64,000 nucleotides of DNA from Bdellovibrionales bacterium (GCA_005801425.1 SYDY01000121.1:1-64000); one strand, 5' to 3'; positions 35,514-44,669 are shown, counted from the first letter of the stretch. The notes: a model not told the origin generated them from the sequence alone. Numbers and translations are program-made.

Positions 35514-37637
35514 ATGAACTTACACTTAGCCACCCAAAAGAGGTGGTGGCACGGGCTACTCGCACCTATGCTCGTGATCTTGCTCGGCTGGGCCCCCAGC
35601 ACACCACCTCCATGGGCGGCACAATGGTGTCCAAGCATTCCCGCACTTTTGCAGCATGATTGGCGCGATAGCTCGGGCATCGCAGTGAGATCCGTCAAAC
35701 GAGAACCCACAGGCACTGAACTTGAACAAAGCGCCGGATCTCTGCTCGGTGTTCCCTACTCATGGGGCGGAAACACCGAAGGTGGGCTCGATTGTAGCGG
35801 TTTCGTGAACAAAGTTTATGCCAGCCACGGTTACGACTTACCACGTACAGCACGCGAACAATTTAAAGTAGGGCTTGATATTAAGAAAGAAGATCTTGAT
35901 CGCGGTGATTTGATCTTTTTCACATCCGAGCCAGGTTCTACCGATGTCACCCATGTGGCTATGTATCTCGATGATGGCCAGTTTATTCACGCCGCGCGCG
36001 GCAAAGGCGAAGTATCGTTTGACGCACTAAACACCACCTATTACAAAAATCGTTATCTTGGTGGGCGCCGTGTGCTGGCACTTCCGGTGGGCCGCTATTC
36101 TACTTTGTGGGGATCAGCACGGCCGGGATTTTTCGCAAAAACACCCATGGAACTGGCATTGCTACCGCCCTCAACATTGCCACCCAGCGCTGAAGAAATG
36201 CCTGATCACCGAACCATCGAAGCCATTCTTACTGAGCATGACGAAAGCCAAAAATCAGTGTTGTTGGCGCATGGTTTTGTGAAAGGCGCCATCACCCGCG
36301 TTGGACCTGATTCGATGATCAGGCAAGCCACAGAATTAAGCATGAAATTAGGATACGGTCGATTCGACAACATTTCGTCCCTATTCTTAATGCCGCAATT
36401 CACCTATTTCAATCACGCCAATGCCATTTTAGCTTCCATCGCAGTCCCCCTTCAATTACCGATGAATGATGGTTCTGTTGCCGATTCATTGCGCAATAAT
36501 TGGAATAGCGTACGCAAAGCCTCAAGGGTGATCCGTCAAGTACGCTTTGGACAAAAAGAAGCCAGCATCTATGTCGATCTAGGAAGAACCACCAGCGGTT
36601 CCATTGGTCATGGACACCTGATGCGTATGTTTACACCCAATTTCGTCACCCAAGGCTTGCCATCATTTCCCATGGGAACCGAAGCGCTACCCTTGGCCAT
36701 GGACGGCTATATTGACCAAATCGGTGGAGAATTTTTTCTCGATGATCTCTTTGATCCCAAAGTGTTCGGTATCCTCGCTTTTGGAAAACCTTGGAATCGC
36801 CCCTCAGCGCCCCTGTGGCTTCAAAGCACATCCCTTGGGCTTGCCTACGCAGGCGATATGAAAGCGCCAACCTCGGTCAACATTCAGGATCCAATCGATA
36901 TTTCGACCCGCACAGAAAAAGTCCATGGCATGTCATTGAGTACCGAAACCAAATTAATCAAAGATAATACGCTTAATCTTAAGTTTTACACCGACTTATC
37001 GGTTCTGTTTAATGGCGATTTTGGTGGTGTTGGAGGTGCCCCAGGTCTTCTTTTTCGTTCCAATTTAGGTGCAAAACACAACCACTTGATACGCGCAGTC
37101 CTTGAAATGCGATTCAGTGGTGCTCATTTTATTCCGTCGTATTTTGGCGCCAATTACAACATCGTTAAAAACAATGCGCCCGATGATCGCGATCTCGATG
37201 CAAAAAAACCATTGCTGGATCGTCTCAAACTGCTCACATCCAATTCACCGCGCATCGGTTTTTTCGCAATGTTTTCCTATCAGTTTTACAGGCGTGTCGG
37301 TGCAGGAATTTCCTACGACAATGAATGGTCAACATCCGGCGATACCTCTGCCAAAGCACGTATGGGGCAAAATTTGATGCTATTCGTGGATGTGGAAAAC
37401 ATCATGCTGCCCAAACGACGAAGCATGAGTTTCTATTTTGCCTATCACTTGCGTAATTTTGACAGTCTTACATCGCTATTTTCAAAGCATCGCGACAACG
37501 AATTTATTTTTGCGAGTCTGTCCGTAGACTTCAATCGTTACTTCAGCGTTTCGGGAACGTTGCGCAAAGCCCTCGCCAATGATCGCGATACCACAGTTGA
37601 TGGGGGTCTCAACCTGATTGTACGCTATGAATTATAA
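35514..37637 (+). CDS. NlpC/P60 peptidase fused to an outer-membrane beta-barrel-like region
   Basis: A 707-residue exported protein. The signal peptide MNLHLATQKRWWHGLLAPMLVILLGW ends near WAAQ. Residues 70-170 are an NlpC/P60 endopeptidase: PYSWGG-x-TEGGLDCSGFV with catalytic Cys94, then TDVTHVAMYLDDGQFIHAARG with His147 and a further His159. This class cleaves peptidoglycan peptides. Residues 210-707 have no known domain; they show alternating strands with aromatic girdle residues (NIMLPKRRSMSFYFAYHLRNF, EFIFASLSVDFNRYF) and end with LNLIVRYEL, a terminal aromatic-hydrophobic strand typical of outer-membrane barrels. The combination is unusual. The ATG at 35514 is preferred; a TTG 30 bases upstream is possible. 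Confidence 0.82.
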   Translation: MNLHLATQKRWWHGLLAPMLVILLGWAPSTPPPWAAQWCPSIPALLQHDWRDSSGIAVRSVKREPTGTELEQSAGSLLGVPYSWGGNTEGGLDCSGFVNKVYASHGYDLPRTAREQFKVGLDIKKEDLDRGDLIFFTSEPGSTDVTHVAMYLDDGQFIHAARGKGEVSFDALNTTYYKNRYLGGRRVLALPVGRYSTLWGSARPGFFAKTPMELALLPPSTLPPSAEEMPDHRTIEAILTEHDESQKSVLLAHGFVKGAITRVGPDSMIRQATELSMKLGYGRFDNISSLFLMPQFTYFNHANAILASIAVPLQLPMNDGSVADSLRNNWNSVRKASRVIRQVRFGQKEASIYVDLGRTTSGSIGHGHLMRMFTPNFVTQGLPSFPMGTEALPLAMDGYIDQIGGEFFLDDLFDPKVFGILAFGKPWNRPSAPLWLQSTSLGLAYAGDMKAPTSVNIQDPIDISTRTEKVHGMSLSTETKLIKDNTLNLKFYTDLSVLFNGDFGGVGGAPGLLFRSNLGAKHNHLIRAVLEMRFSGAHFIPSYFGANYNIVKNNAPDDRDLDAKKPLLDRLKLLTSNSPRIGFFAMFSYQFYRRVGAGISYDNEWSTSGDTSAKARMGQNLMLFVDVENIMLPKRRSMSFYFAYHLRNFDSLTSLFSKHRDNEFIFASLSVDFNRYFSVSGTLRKALANDRDTTVDGGLNLIVRYEL

Positions 37638-37644
37638 TCATTCC

Positions 37645-38043
37645 TCACATCGGTGGAAGATCCCAGATTGTCATTTCGTTCGATGAACGCGAAGCATTCG
37701 ACACTTTCGAGACCATCGAATCCATACGATGCATCTCATGACTTTCAGGCGTTGGAGAATCACCGTAGTCGCCGCTGATCATCGCACTGGGAATGATATA
37801 GAATGCGCTCATTGACGACTGTGAAACGGATTTGCGAAAAGTGGGCACAGCCGGAGCCGGGCTTAGAGTGGGCAACAAAAACGACGAGGGCATACTGCCT
37901 CCGTGTGACGCCCCTACCCACGCCAAAGCCGTCACGAGGTTATCTTTAAATGCCTGCCAAGCGCTGGGTTTGGATACTTGTGCTTCGTTCAGCGACTTTG
38001 TGACATATGGTGTATTTTGAATTTTCGATGCTGCACCGCCCAT
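37645..38043 (-). CDS. small Ser-rich protein with N-terminal MGGAASK, 132 aa
   Basis: Not recognised. The ATG at 38043 has AGGTGGGG seven bases upstream, giving a 132-residue product that starts MGGAASKIQNTPYV. An upstream start at 38124 would give 159 residues but has no ribosome site. The N terminus matches the eukaryotic N-myristoylation consensus (Gly2, small residue at 6, Lys7). The protein is rich in Ser and Pro (SSFLLPTLSPAPAV, SVSQSSMSAFYIIPSA, SKVSNASRSSNEM) and lacks a Sec signal or membrane helices. It lies between the convergent NlpC/P60 gene and mutY. It may be a real effector-like protein or a small orphan; gene status is moderately supported. Confidence 0.55.
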   Translation of the reverse strand: MGGAASKIQNTPYVTKSLNEAQVSKPSAWQAFKDNLVTALAWVGASHGGSMPSSFLLPTLSPAPAVPTFRKSVSQSSMSAFYIIPSAMISGDYGDSPTPESHEMHRMDSMVSKVSNASRSSNEMTIWDLPPM

Positions 38044-38110
38044 GAGAATTCCCCACCTGGCGGCCATGACACAACATGTCATGTATTCGCGCATGAATGC
38101 AAGATGTTCT

Positions 38111-39163
38111 TTATGGCGCAGCAAGCTGCGCCGCTACCTGCGCCATCACCACCTTGCGCGCAAGCGCACTCAGCGGTGCTGCGAGAGGATCAACGACCGC
38201 ATGAAGCGCAAGACGTCGTGCCAAAGAATTTTTCTTTTTTGTCGGCACATAAACCGTTGCACGAACATCACGATGGGTCAGTTGATGGGACACCGAGATA
38301 CCCGATGAAACAAGATCACACCCGCATTGTTCCATGAGTTCTGCATGGGCTGTCTTGCCTTCGCATGAATAGGGTTCCCACAAACCCGCCCACAAGCCTT
38401 CTAAACCCCGTTGGCGCAAATACACACGACCATCGGATGCAGAAAGCCACAGATACGCCACTTCTAAAATTTGACGTTTGGGCGGCGGATTAGGCACAGG
38501 CAATTCATTCACACGATCGTTCGCCAATGCCCCACAATGCATACGCAGCGGGCAAACAGTACATTGGGGTTGTTTGGGCGTGCAAATCAATGCGCCCAAT
38601 TCCATGAGCGACTGGTTCAAATCGCCAGGACGTTCGCCTTGAACCAATGCCTCAGCCAAAGCCCAAAGTTTTTTTTGTCCCGCGGATGATTTCGGCGCGT
38701 CATCGATCAAAAAAATACGACACAGCACACGCTCGACGTTACCATCCACCAACGGGGCTCGTTGCTTAAAAGCAATCGAAGCGATGGCACCTGCGGTGTA
38801 TCGTCCTATGCCTGGCAAGGTTTGCAATGTGAGCGCATCGCCTGGGATCACCCCTTGATATTCTTCAACAACGGCACGCGCACCGCGATGCAAAAGCCGA
38901 GCACGACGATAATAACCAAGCCCAGCCCATGCTTCGCAAACCGACAATTCTTCGGCCTCAGCCAATGCCTGTACTGTGGGAAATCGTTCAAGAAACGCAT
39001 CATAGCGCTTCATGACCGTATCCACTTGGGTTTGCTGAAGCATAATTTCGGAGACCCAAATGGCATAGGGATCTTGATTGCGACGCCATGGAAGAACACG
39101 TTTGGATGCTTCGTAAAATGCCAAGAACTTTTCTCTTATTTTTTTTATTTCAGAGAGGTCCAT
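38111..39163 (-). CDS. mutY: A/G-specific adenine glycosylase
   Basis: Removes adenine mispaired with 8-oxoguanine. The 350-residue product has LPWRRNQDPYAIWVSEIMLQQTQV with the catalytic Glu, LPGIGRYTAGAIASIAF (HhH) and DGNVERVLCR. The 4Fe-4S loop C-x6-C-x2-C-x5-C (CTPKQPQCTVCPLRMHC) is intact. A C-terminal NUDIX-like domain follows, with YLRQRGLEGLWAGLWEPY. The ATG at 39163 has GAGGA seven bases upstream and starts inside the end of mlaF (14-base overlap). The last ten codons and the stop derive from a REP-like palindrome, giving the low-complexity end AQVAAQLAAP. Confidence 0.95.
   Translation of the reverse strand: MDLSEIKKIREKFLAFYEASKRVLPWRRNQDPYAIWVSEIMLQQTQVDTVMKRYDAFLERFPTVQALAEAEELSVCEAWAGLGYYRRARLLHRGARAVVEEYQGVIPGDALTLQTLPGIGRYTAGAIASIAFKQRAPLVDGNVERVLCRIFLIDDAPKSSAGQKKLWALAEALVQGERPGDLNQSLMELGALICTPKQPQCTVCPLRMHCGALANDRVNELPVPNPPPKRQILEVAYLWLSASDGRVYLRQRGLEGLWAGLWEPYSCEGKTAHAELMEQCGCDLVSSGISVSHQLTHRDVRATVYVPTKKKNSLARRLALHAVVDPLAAPLSALARKVVMAQVAAQLAAP
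38115..38137 (-). repeat. REP-like palindrome at the 3' end of mutY
   Basis: GGCGCAGCAAGCTGCGCC (38115-38132, perfect arms GGCGCAGC/GCTGCGCC) followed by GCTAC gives, on the minus strand, GTAGCGGCGCAGCTTGCTGC. The element is translated as the C terminus of MutY. Confidence 0.65.
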
Positions 39164-39881
39164 CAAGCGATCCTCGTACAAATTGTGCAACCACAGGATC
39201 CGTACTTTCGTAAATTTTATCGGCATTTCCCTGGTACAAAACAGCGCCTTGATAAAGCATCAAGATCTGCTTGCATAATGGAAAAATCAAATCCAAAGCA
39301 TTGGAAACAATCACAGAAGCCATGCCCACGTCACGTGCCAACATGCTCAATCTATCAAGCACCTGTACGCTGGTTTCTGGATCAAGTCCTGCCGTGGGAT
39401 CATCAAAAAGACCAAGTTTGGGCTTTGCAACTACAGCGCGCGCAACACCCACGCGTTTACGCATACCCCCCGATATTTCGTGGGGAAATTTATCTTTGGC
39501 GTCCCACAACCCGATGCTTTGTAAAATTTCATGGATCCTGAGTTCCAGTGATGATTCGTCGACACCCGCACGGCGCAACACAAACGCGACATTTTCAAAC
39601 ACCGACAGTGAATCAAACAAGGCATCGTGTTGAAACGCCATGCCTACCTTGCTACGCCATGCATCGCTGCGAAGCATATCTGGCTCCCATGCCTGTCCAT
39701 GTGCATTGATATCGCCAACCGTCATAGGCATCAAACCGGCCAATGCTTTAAGCAGCACTGTTTTCCCGGATCCTGGAGGTCCTATGATGCCCATCATTTC
39801 ACCCGGTGCAATATGCAAAAAATCGAGCAGCAACAGCGTTCGATCGTGATGACAGACCAGAATATCACGCAGCGTAATCAC
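39150..39881 (-). CDS. mlaF: ABC transporter ATP-binding protein, Mla-type
   Basis: A 243-residue ATPase of the MlaF/Ttg2A type, which powers phospholipid movement between the two membranes. Walker A is GPPGSGKTVLL, the Q-loop is AFQHDALFDSLSVFENVAF, the signature ISGGMRKRVGVARA is the Mla form (SGGMRKR), and Walker B is KLGLFDDPTAGLDP. Its start ATG overlaps the aarF stop by four bases, and its end overlaps the mutY start. MlaE and MlaD partners are not in this window, so the symbol rests on the signature motif. It may work with permease genes elsewhere. Confidence 0.85.
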   Translation of the reverse strand: MITLRDILVCHHDRTLLLLDFLHIAPGEMMGIIGPPGSGKTVLLKALAGLMPMTVGDINAHGQAWEPDMLRSDAWRSKVGMAFQHDALFDSLSVFENVAFVLRRAGVDESSLELRIHEILQSIGLWDAKDKFPHEISGGMRKRVGVARAVVAKPKLGLFDDPTAGLDPETSVQVLDRLSMLARDVGMASVIVSNALDLIFPLCKQILMLYQGAVLYQGNADKIYESTDPVVAQFVRGSLDGPL

Positions 39882-41563
39882 GACCTTTCACTCTCGGTCC
39901 AACGATCAAGAATCTTCGCCATGGAGATCCTCGGCAAACGGGGTGCCAACACCTGACGCCCCAAAACCACACCAAAAATCAAACTGGCAAGCCACAAACA
40001 CACAATAGGCACAACCGGGATCCCCCATACTTCGGCTTTAACATTGGACAATAAAAATAACGACCCCGTGATAAGTCCACATGCCACAAGCCCAGCAAAT
40101 ACAGTAAGACCCATGGCATCAATACTACGGCGCAACTTTTCAATATGGGGGATCTCCGCTCGGATCTGCAAACGACCCGATTCAAGATCCATCATCACTT
40201 GCGACAACGCCGTAGGCATTTCTTTGAGAAGATCTCTGGCCCTCAGCATATTACGAAGCGCCGTATCCCCAAATTCACCAAGTGCAAATCGCTCTTCAAG
40301 AAGTCCATGAACCAAAGGTTTTGCCAATTCGAGAATTGGGATCTCCGGGTCCAATTGCCTGATCACACCTTCAAGCGTGGCCCCTGCACGGGACACAAGC
40401 ATGTACTCACTTGCAATACGAATTTTAAAGCGCGCCGCAAGATCCAAAAGTTCAGCCAACAGATCTGTGGCATTGATTTCTGAAATTTTGGATGTATCGC
40501 GAAAGAACTGATCAAATAAACCGGCGCATGCATCACGCAGATGATGGAGTGAAACACGCGCATCGGTGGTTCCTATGCGATATAGCAAACGTGCCGCTGC
40601 ATCGGCATCACGTGTGCCGATGGCAAGCACCAACACTGCCAGAGTTTCACGCATGGCATAGGAAATTTCGCCGACCGATCCAAAATCGATCAACACCAAA
40701 CGATTGTCATCAAGAATAAACGAATTCCCCGGATGGGGATCGGCATGAAATAAGCCATGAATAAAAATCTGATGAAATGCGCCCGAAATAATGTTTTGTG
40801 CGATTTTTCGACGATTGTGGTGGGGCTTTAATGCATCAATACGGCTGCCTCGCATAAATTCCATCACGATCACATCGCTGCTACAAAGTTCTAAATAAAC
40901 ATCAGGCACGACATAATAATTTTGACCTTCGGCCTGCTTGCGAAAGCGCGCAATCATCTGGGCTTCGCGGTGAAAATCCAGTTCGCGCAGCAATGCAATT
41001 TCAAATTCACCCACAATCGCTTTGGTGGTGATAATCCCTGACGCTTCAACAACGCGATCAAGAAGCCGCGCCAGGATGCCGAGCAAATCGAGATCCTGTA
41101 TGATGGCAGCCCGTGCATTCGGCCTTTGAACTTTCACAGCCACTTCGCGTCCATCACGCGTGCGTGCACGATGCACCTGGGCGATGCTGGCACTGGCAAT
41201 AGGCTTTCGATCGAACTCCGAAAAAACATCATCGATGGATCTTCCGAGGCTCTTTTCAATCACCGAAATGGCCATTTTTTCAGGCATGGGCGCAACATCG
41301 TCTTGCAACCCCACAAGCTCTGCGGTGAATTTCGGTGGCAGCAGATCTGGGCGTGTGCTCATGATCTGGCCAAACTTCACAAACGTAGGTCCCAGCTCTT
41401 CAAGAGCAGCGCGAAAACGGCGGCCCACCCGGGACATATCAGGCTTGGCCGCACCAGACGCCTTGGCCTCTCGTTTCTCCGTAAAGTGATTGAGGCGATG
41501 GCGCACCAACACCGCTGTAATTTGCTTGATGCGCGACAGTCGTGATGCAGTCTGGTGGAACAT
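39878..41563 (-). CDS. UbiB/AarF/ABC1 atypical kinase
   Basis: A 561-residue member of the UbiB family, which supports ubiquinone synthesis or other lipid-linked processes at the membrane. The extension motif LGPTFVKFGQIMSTRPDLLP is the KxGQ element. The Ala-rich loop IASASIAQVHRA, EVAVKVQRP (ATP-binding Lys), RELDFHREAQ, the catalytic HADPHPGNSF and metal-binding LVLIDFGSVG follow. The end carries two membrane helices (GLTVFAGLVACGLITGSLFLL, VPIVCLWLASLIFGVVLG). It leads the operon aarF-mlaF-mutY; pairing with an Mla-type ATPase suggests lipid transport. The symbol is left open because AarF and UbiB labels are used for several subgroups. Confidence 0.92.
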   Translation of the reverse strand: MFHQTASRLSRIKQITAVLVRHRLNHFTEKREAKASGAAKPDMSRVGRRFRAALEELGPTFVKFGQIMSTRPDLLPPKFTAELVGLQDDVAPMPEKMAISVIEKSLGRSIDDVFSEFDRKPIASASIAQVHRARTRDGREVAVKVQRPNARAAIIQDLDLLGILARLLDRVVEASGIITTKAIVGEFEIALLRELDFHREAQMIARFRKQAEGQNYYVVPDVYLELCSSDVIVMEFMRGSRIDALKPHHNRRKIAQNIISGAFHQIFIHGLFHADPHPGNSFILDDNRLVLIDFGSVGEISYAMRETLAVLVLAIGTRDADAAARLLYRIGTTDARVSLHHLRDACAGLFDQFFRDTSKISEINATDLLAELLDLAARFKIRIASEYMLVSRAGATLEGVIRQLDPEIPILELAKPLVHGLLEERFALGEFGDTALRNMLRARDLLKEMPTALSQVMMDLESGRLQIRAEIPHIEKLRRSIDAMGLTVFAGLVACGLITGSLFLLSNVKAEVWGIPVVPIVCLWLASLIFGVVLGRQVLAPRLPRISMAKILDRWTESERS

Positions 41564-41576
41564 GGGGACATCCTAG

Positions 41577-41627
41577 TTTATCGCGTCATTCTGAGATACA
41601 TTCCAGCCAGAAAAATGACGCGATAAA
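41577..41627. promoter_or_regulatory. 14-bp perfect inverted repeat in the aarF / SPFH divergent promoter region
   Basis: TTTATCGCGTCATT (41577-41590) and AATGACGCGATAAA (41614-41627) are perfect reverse complements with 23 bases between them. They lie in the 95-base gap between the two divergent starts (41563 and 41659), so the site could be a shared operator or form a strong hairpin in the leader of either message. Confidence 0.65.
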
Positions 41628-41658
41628 GTAGCTTTTTAAACACAATAGGAACACTTTG

Positions 41659-43704
41659 ATGGACTCTCTTATGAATCAAAATCCTAACTTCATTATTGAA
41701 ACAATCATCACCTACGGACCGCTTTGCGCCGCTTTGCTGGCTCTGCTTTGGCTTCTCACACGTTGTATCGTCAATATTGGTCCTACAGAAATCGGAATTT
41801 TAGAACGACGTTTTTTTGGTCAATCACTGCCCACAGGCCGTGCTTTTGCAACCGGTCTCGAAGTCGGTGTTCTTGCAAAATACCTTCAGCCTGGTTTGCA
41901 TTTTGTGGCGTGGCCCTTGATGGCTGTGATCAAAAAAGTTCCCTTCGTAATCATTTCTTCCGATGAACTTGGTGTCATTACCGCTGCCGATGGCGAGACC
42001 ATGCCATCAGGACGTATTTTTGCAGAAGACAAAGCGGGCGATCATCATGATAGTTTTCAAGATCCTGTGGGCTTTCTCACCCATGGCGGCATTCGAGGCA
42101 AACAGCTCCGATTTCTAACCAACGGTACCTACAAAATTCATCCATTGCTTTTTCATGTTCAAAAAATTCTTAAGACAAAAATTCCCGAGGGTTTAATTGG
42201 TGTTGTCACGGCTTCAGACGGACTGGCTCTTGACAATGGCCAATTGCTTGGTCGCCATGTCGAAGGACATGATCATTTCCAAAAAGCCGAAATATTTTTG
42301 CAAGCCGACGGCCAAAAAGGTCCGCAAATCGATTTTTTACGACCTGGTTCATACAATATTCTTACCGACGTTTTTACCGTTGAAATGCGCAAAGCCACGC
42401 AAATCATTGAAGACCAAATTGGTTTGGTCGAAGCCCGCGATGGTGCGCCCATGGAGCGCAATGAGATCGTCGCCTCAACACCCGATCTTGCAAAACACAA
42501 AGGCTATCAAGACGGCGAAGCATTTTTACAGTGCGGCGGTCAACGCGGCCCTCAAGAAACAGTACTTCGTCCCGGCACCTACTACATCAATCCCTACTTG
42601 TTTGAAGTAAGCATTCGCCCTGTCACCGTGATCAACCAAGGCGAAGTGGGCGTTTTGATTTCCAATATTGGACGCGATCCCATGGATCTCACCGAAGCGT
42701 CACCCGAATCTGAATCGGGCAAACTTCGCCATGTGGTTCCCGAAGGATACCGCGGAATTCAGCGCAATGTGATTGGACCTGGCAAATACAATCTCAATCC
42801 TCTTGTCTTTTCGTTGGTCAAAGTGCCAACAACCATGCGTTCTGTGGAATGGGCACAGGATGCGCAAAGTGGCTTTAATCCGTTTGAAGTGGTGTCTCAC
42901 GATGGTTTTGAAATGCGTGTGGAAGTTCGATGCCAATACCGTATTCAACCTGAAGATGCACCCTATGTGGTTCAACGCTTGGGATCGGTTGCTGAACTTG
43001 AACGCAACGTGATCCATCCACAAATCGACGGCATCTTTCGTGCACAGGTGTCACGATCGCCCGCGATTTCTTATCAACAAAACCGTGCGGTTGAGCAAAG
43101 TGCTGCCGAAAACGCCGTGCGTGACGATCTGTTAAAATACCGCGTAGATGTGGTGTCGGTGATGATCACCAATATCCATCTTCCAGAAGCCTTGATGCGA
43201 ACAACGCAGCAAAAAAATCTTGCCGAGCAAGAAGAATCCATGTTTGACGCAAAGAAAAAAGCCGAAGAACGTCGCATTGAATTTGAAAAAACAAAATCAG
43301 AAGCTGACCAACAAAGCCCGTTGATGCAGGCACGCATCGGCGTTGAAATCACAGAGCATGAAGCGAAACAGACCCAAAAACGCGCGGAAGGCGAAGCCGC
43401 TCGCATTCGTATTACGGCCATCGCTGAGGCCGAACGTACACAGGCCATCGGTAATGCGGAAGCACACGTGACCCAAGTACGCGGTGAAGCCCAAGCCAAG
43501 GCGTATCAGGATCAAGTCAAAGCCCTCAGCGCGCAAGGCGTTACCGCCGTAGAACTTATCAAAGCGATTTCAGCCGCAGGCTTGCGCATCACGCCCGACG
43601 TGATTGTGTCTGGTACAACGGGTAGTGAAGGCAGTGGCGGCCTTGTGCAAGCACTTCTAGCGCAGGTGGTGTCGCAGCAGATCAAAACGCCTGTTGCGAA
43701 ATAG
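41659..43704 (+). CDS. membrane-anchored SPFH/band-7 protein with five vault-like repeats
   Basis: A 681-residue protein. One membrane helix lies at about 20-36 (LCAALLALLWLL). Five tandem units of about 70 residues follow, at about 41-100, 102-170, 177-245, 252-320 and 328-390. Each begins with xIGVVxAxDG or a relative and ends with a turn such as LRPGTYYINP, LRPGSYNILT or IGPGKYNLNP then LFEV. An SPFH/band-7 domain runs about 395-560 (GFEMRVEVRCQYRI, VDVVSVMITNIHLPEAL), and a coiled coil of KAEERRIEFEK, EAARIRITAIAEAERTQAIGNAEAH about 560-650. This order of repeats, SPFH-like shoulder and helical cap is that of the major vault protein. The ATG at 41659 follows AGGA by eight bases. Function is unknown. 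Confidence 0.85.
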   Translation: MDSLMNQNPNFIIETIITYGPLCAALLALLWLLTRCIVNIGPTEIGILERRFFGQSLPTGRAFATGLEVGVLAKYLQPGLHFVAWPLMAVIKKVPFVIISSDELGVITAADGETMPSGRIFAEDKAGDHHDSFQDPVGFLTHGGIRGKQLRFLTNGTYKIHPLLFHVQKILKTKIPEGLIGVVTASDGLALDNGQLLGRHVEGHDHFQKAEIFLQADGQKGPQIDFLRPGSYNILTDVFTVEMRKATQIIEDQIGLVEARDGAPMERNEIVASTPDLAKHKGYQDGEAFLQCGGQRGPQETVLRPGTYYINPYLFEVSIRPVTVINQGEVGVLISNIGRDPMDLTEASPESESGKLRHVVPEGYRGIQRNVIGPGKYNLNPLVFSLVKVPTTMRSVEWAQDAQSGFNPFEVVSHDGFEMRVEVRCQYRIQPEDAPYVVQRLGSVAELERNVIHPQIDGIFRAQVSRSPAISYQQNRAVEQSAAENAVRDDLLKYRVDVVSVMITNIHLPEALMRTTQQKNLAEQEESMFDAKKKAEERRIEFEKTKSEADQQSPLMQARIGVEITEHEAKQTQKRAEGEAARIRITAIAEAERTQAIGNAEAHVTQVRGEAQAKAYQDQVKALSAQGVTAVELIKAISAAGLRITPDVIVSGTTGSEGSGGLVQALLAQVVSQQIKTPVAK

Positions 43705-43713
43705 TAGGTCGAT

Positions 43714-44478
43714 TCACTCGGAAAACGCGATCAAAATCACGGTAATATTGTCTTGACCACCATTGCGATTGGCCTGACTGATAAGCTTTTGCGAAATGGC
43801 TTCAAGATCATCATGCCCGCCCGCAATCGTCTCTTCCATGTCGCGATCGTCGATCATGCCTGATAATCCATCGGAGCATAGCATATAAATATCACCAGGA
43901 CGCGGTGAGAGTTTCTGGCTCTCAACCAACACCGTCGACTTCATCCCCAGTGCACGCACGATCACGTTCTTATGAGGAAAATGTTCTATTTCTTCCGGCG
44001 TGAGTTTGTGCACTTTCAGATAATCATTGAGCAGAGAATGGTCTTCGGTCACTTGCGTCAATCGCCCATCGCGCATGAGGTACCCACGGCTATCACCCAC
44101 GTGCGCCATGTATGCGCCCCCTGGGCCCGCGCTCATGGCAACCACCGTTGTCCCCATGCCCGCATAACGCGCATCGCTCTGAGACATCTCCCAGACGCGT
44201 AAATTCGCCACTTTGATGGCCGTCGACAAACGATTTTGGTCATAAACAAGCGTTTTGTCTTCTTTAAAAGGCCAGGTCATTTCCTGATCAGCCGCCGTCA
44301 TTCGAAAAAATTCGGCCATGGTTTCTACCGCCAAACGCGACGCAACCTCACCACTAGCATGTCCCCCCATGCCATCGGCCACCACATAAAGGTTTTCTTC
44401 GGGAAAGAGATAAAGACTGTCCTCGTTAAGAGAACGTTTCATCCCCACGTGAGTGCTGCCCGCATACCGGATCTTCAT
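43714..44478 (-). CDS. PP2C-family serine/threonine phosphatase
   Basis: A 254-residue PP2C/PPM phosphatase with metal-binding motifs in order: STHVGMKRSLNEDSL, YVVADGMGGHASGEVASRLAV, AGMGTTVVAMSA, AHVGDSRGYLMRDG, DIYMLCSDGLSGMIDD and GGQDNITVILI. The four Asp that bind two metals are all present. It is cytosolic, likely opposing Ser/Thr kinases, which are frequent in Myxococcota. It converges with the SPFH gene, nine bases apart, and is divergent from sctV (190 bases between starts). In some genomes such phosphatases sit near secretion genes, so a link to sctV is possible. Confidence 0.93.
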   Translation of the reverse strand: MKIRYAGSTHVGMKRSLNEDSLYLFPEENLYVVADGMGGHASGEVASRLAVETMAEFFRMTAADQEMTWPFKEDKTLVYDQNRLSTAIKVANLRVWEMSQSDARYAGMGTTVVAMSAGPGGAYMAHVGDSRGYLMRDGRLTQVTEDHSLLNDYLKVHKLTPEEIEHFPHKNVIVRALGMKSTVLVESQKLSPRPGDIYMLCSDGLSGMIDDRDMEETIAGGHDDLEAISQKLISQANRNGGQDNITVILIAFSE

Positions 44479-44669
44479 TGCAAGCGTCGTTTCGGTTGGA
44501 GCACGGAGATTTCCTCTGCCTTATGTAAGTTTTACCACGGAGCCAAACCCCCAAGCAAGCATCGTAACACCATCCAAAAGGTTATTGACAATCAGACATG
44601 TCATAAACCATCGTCATAGACGAGGAATTCGTTGTAAAATAAATACCAGACCCGGAGTAACAACATCCC

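Noticed and set aside
39150-39881. Full Mla phospholipid transport operon
   Set aside because: Only the ATPase is present; aarF and mutY flank it and no MlaE, MlaD or MlaC is seen.
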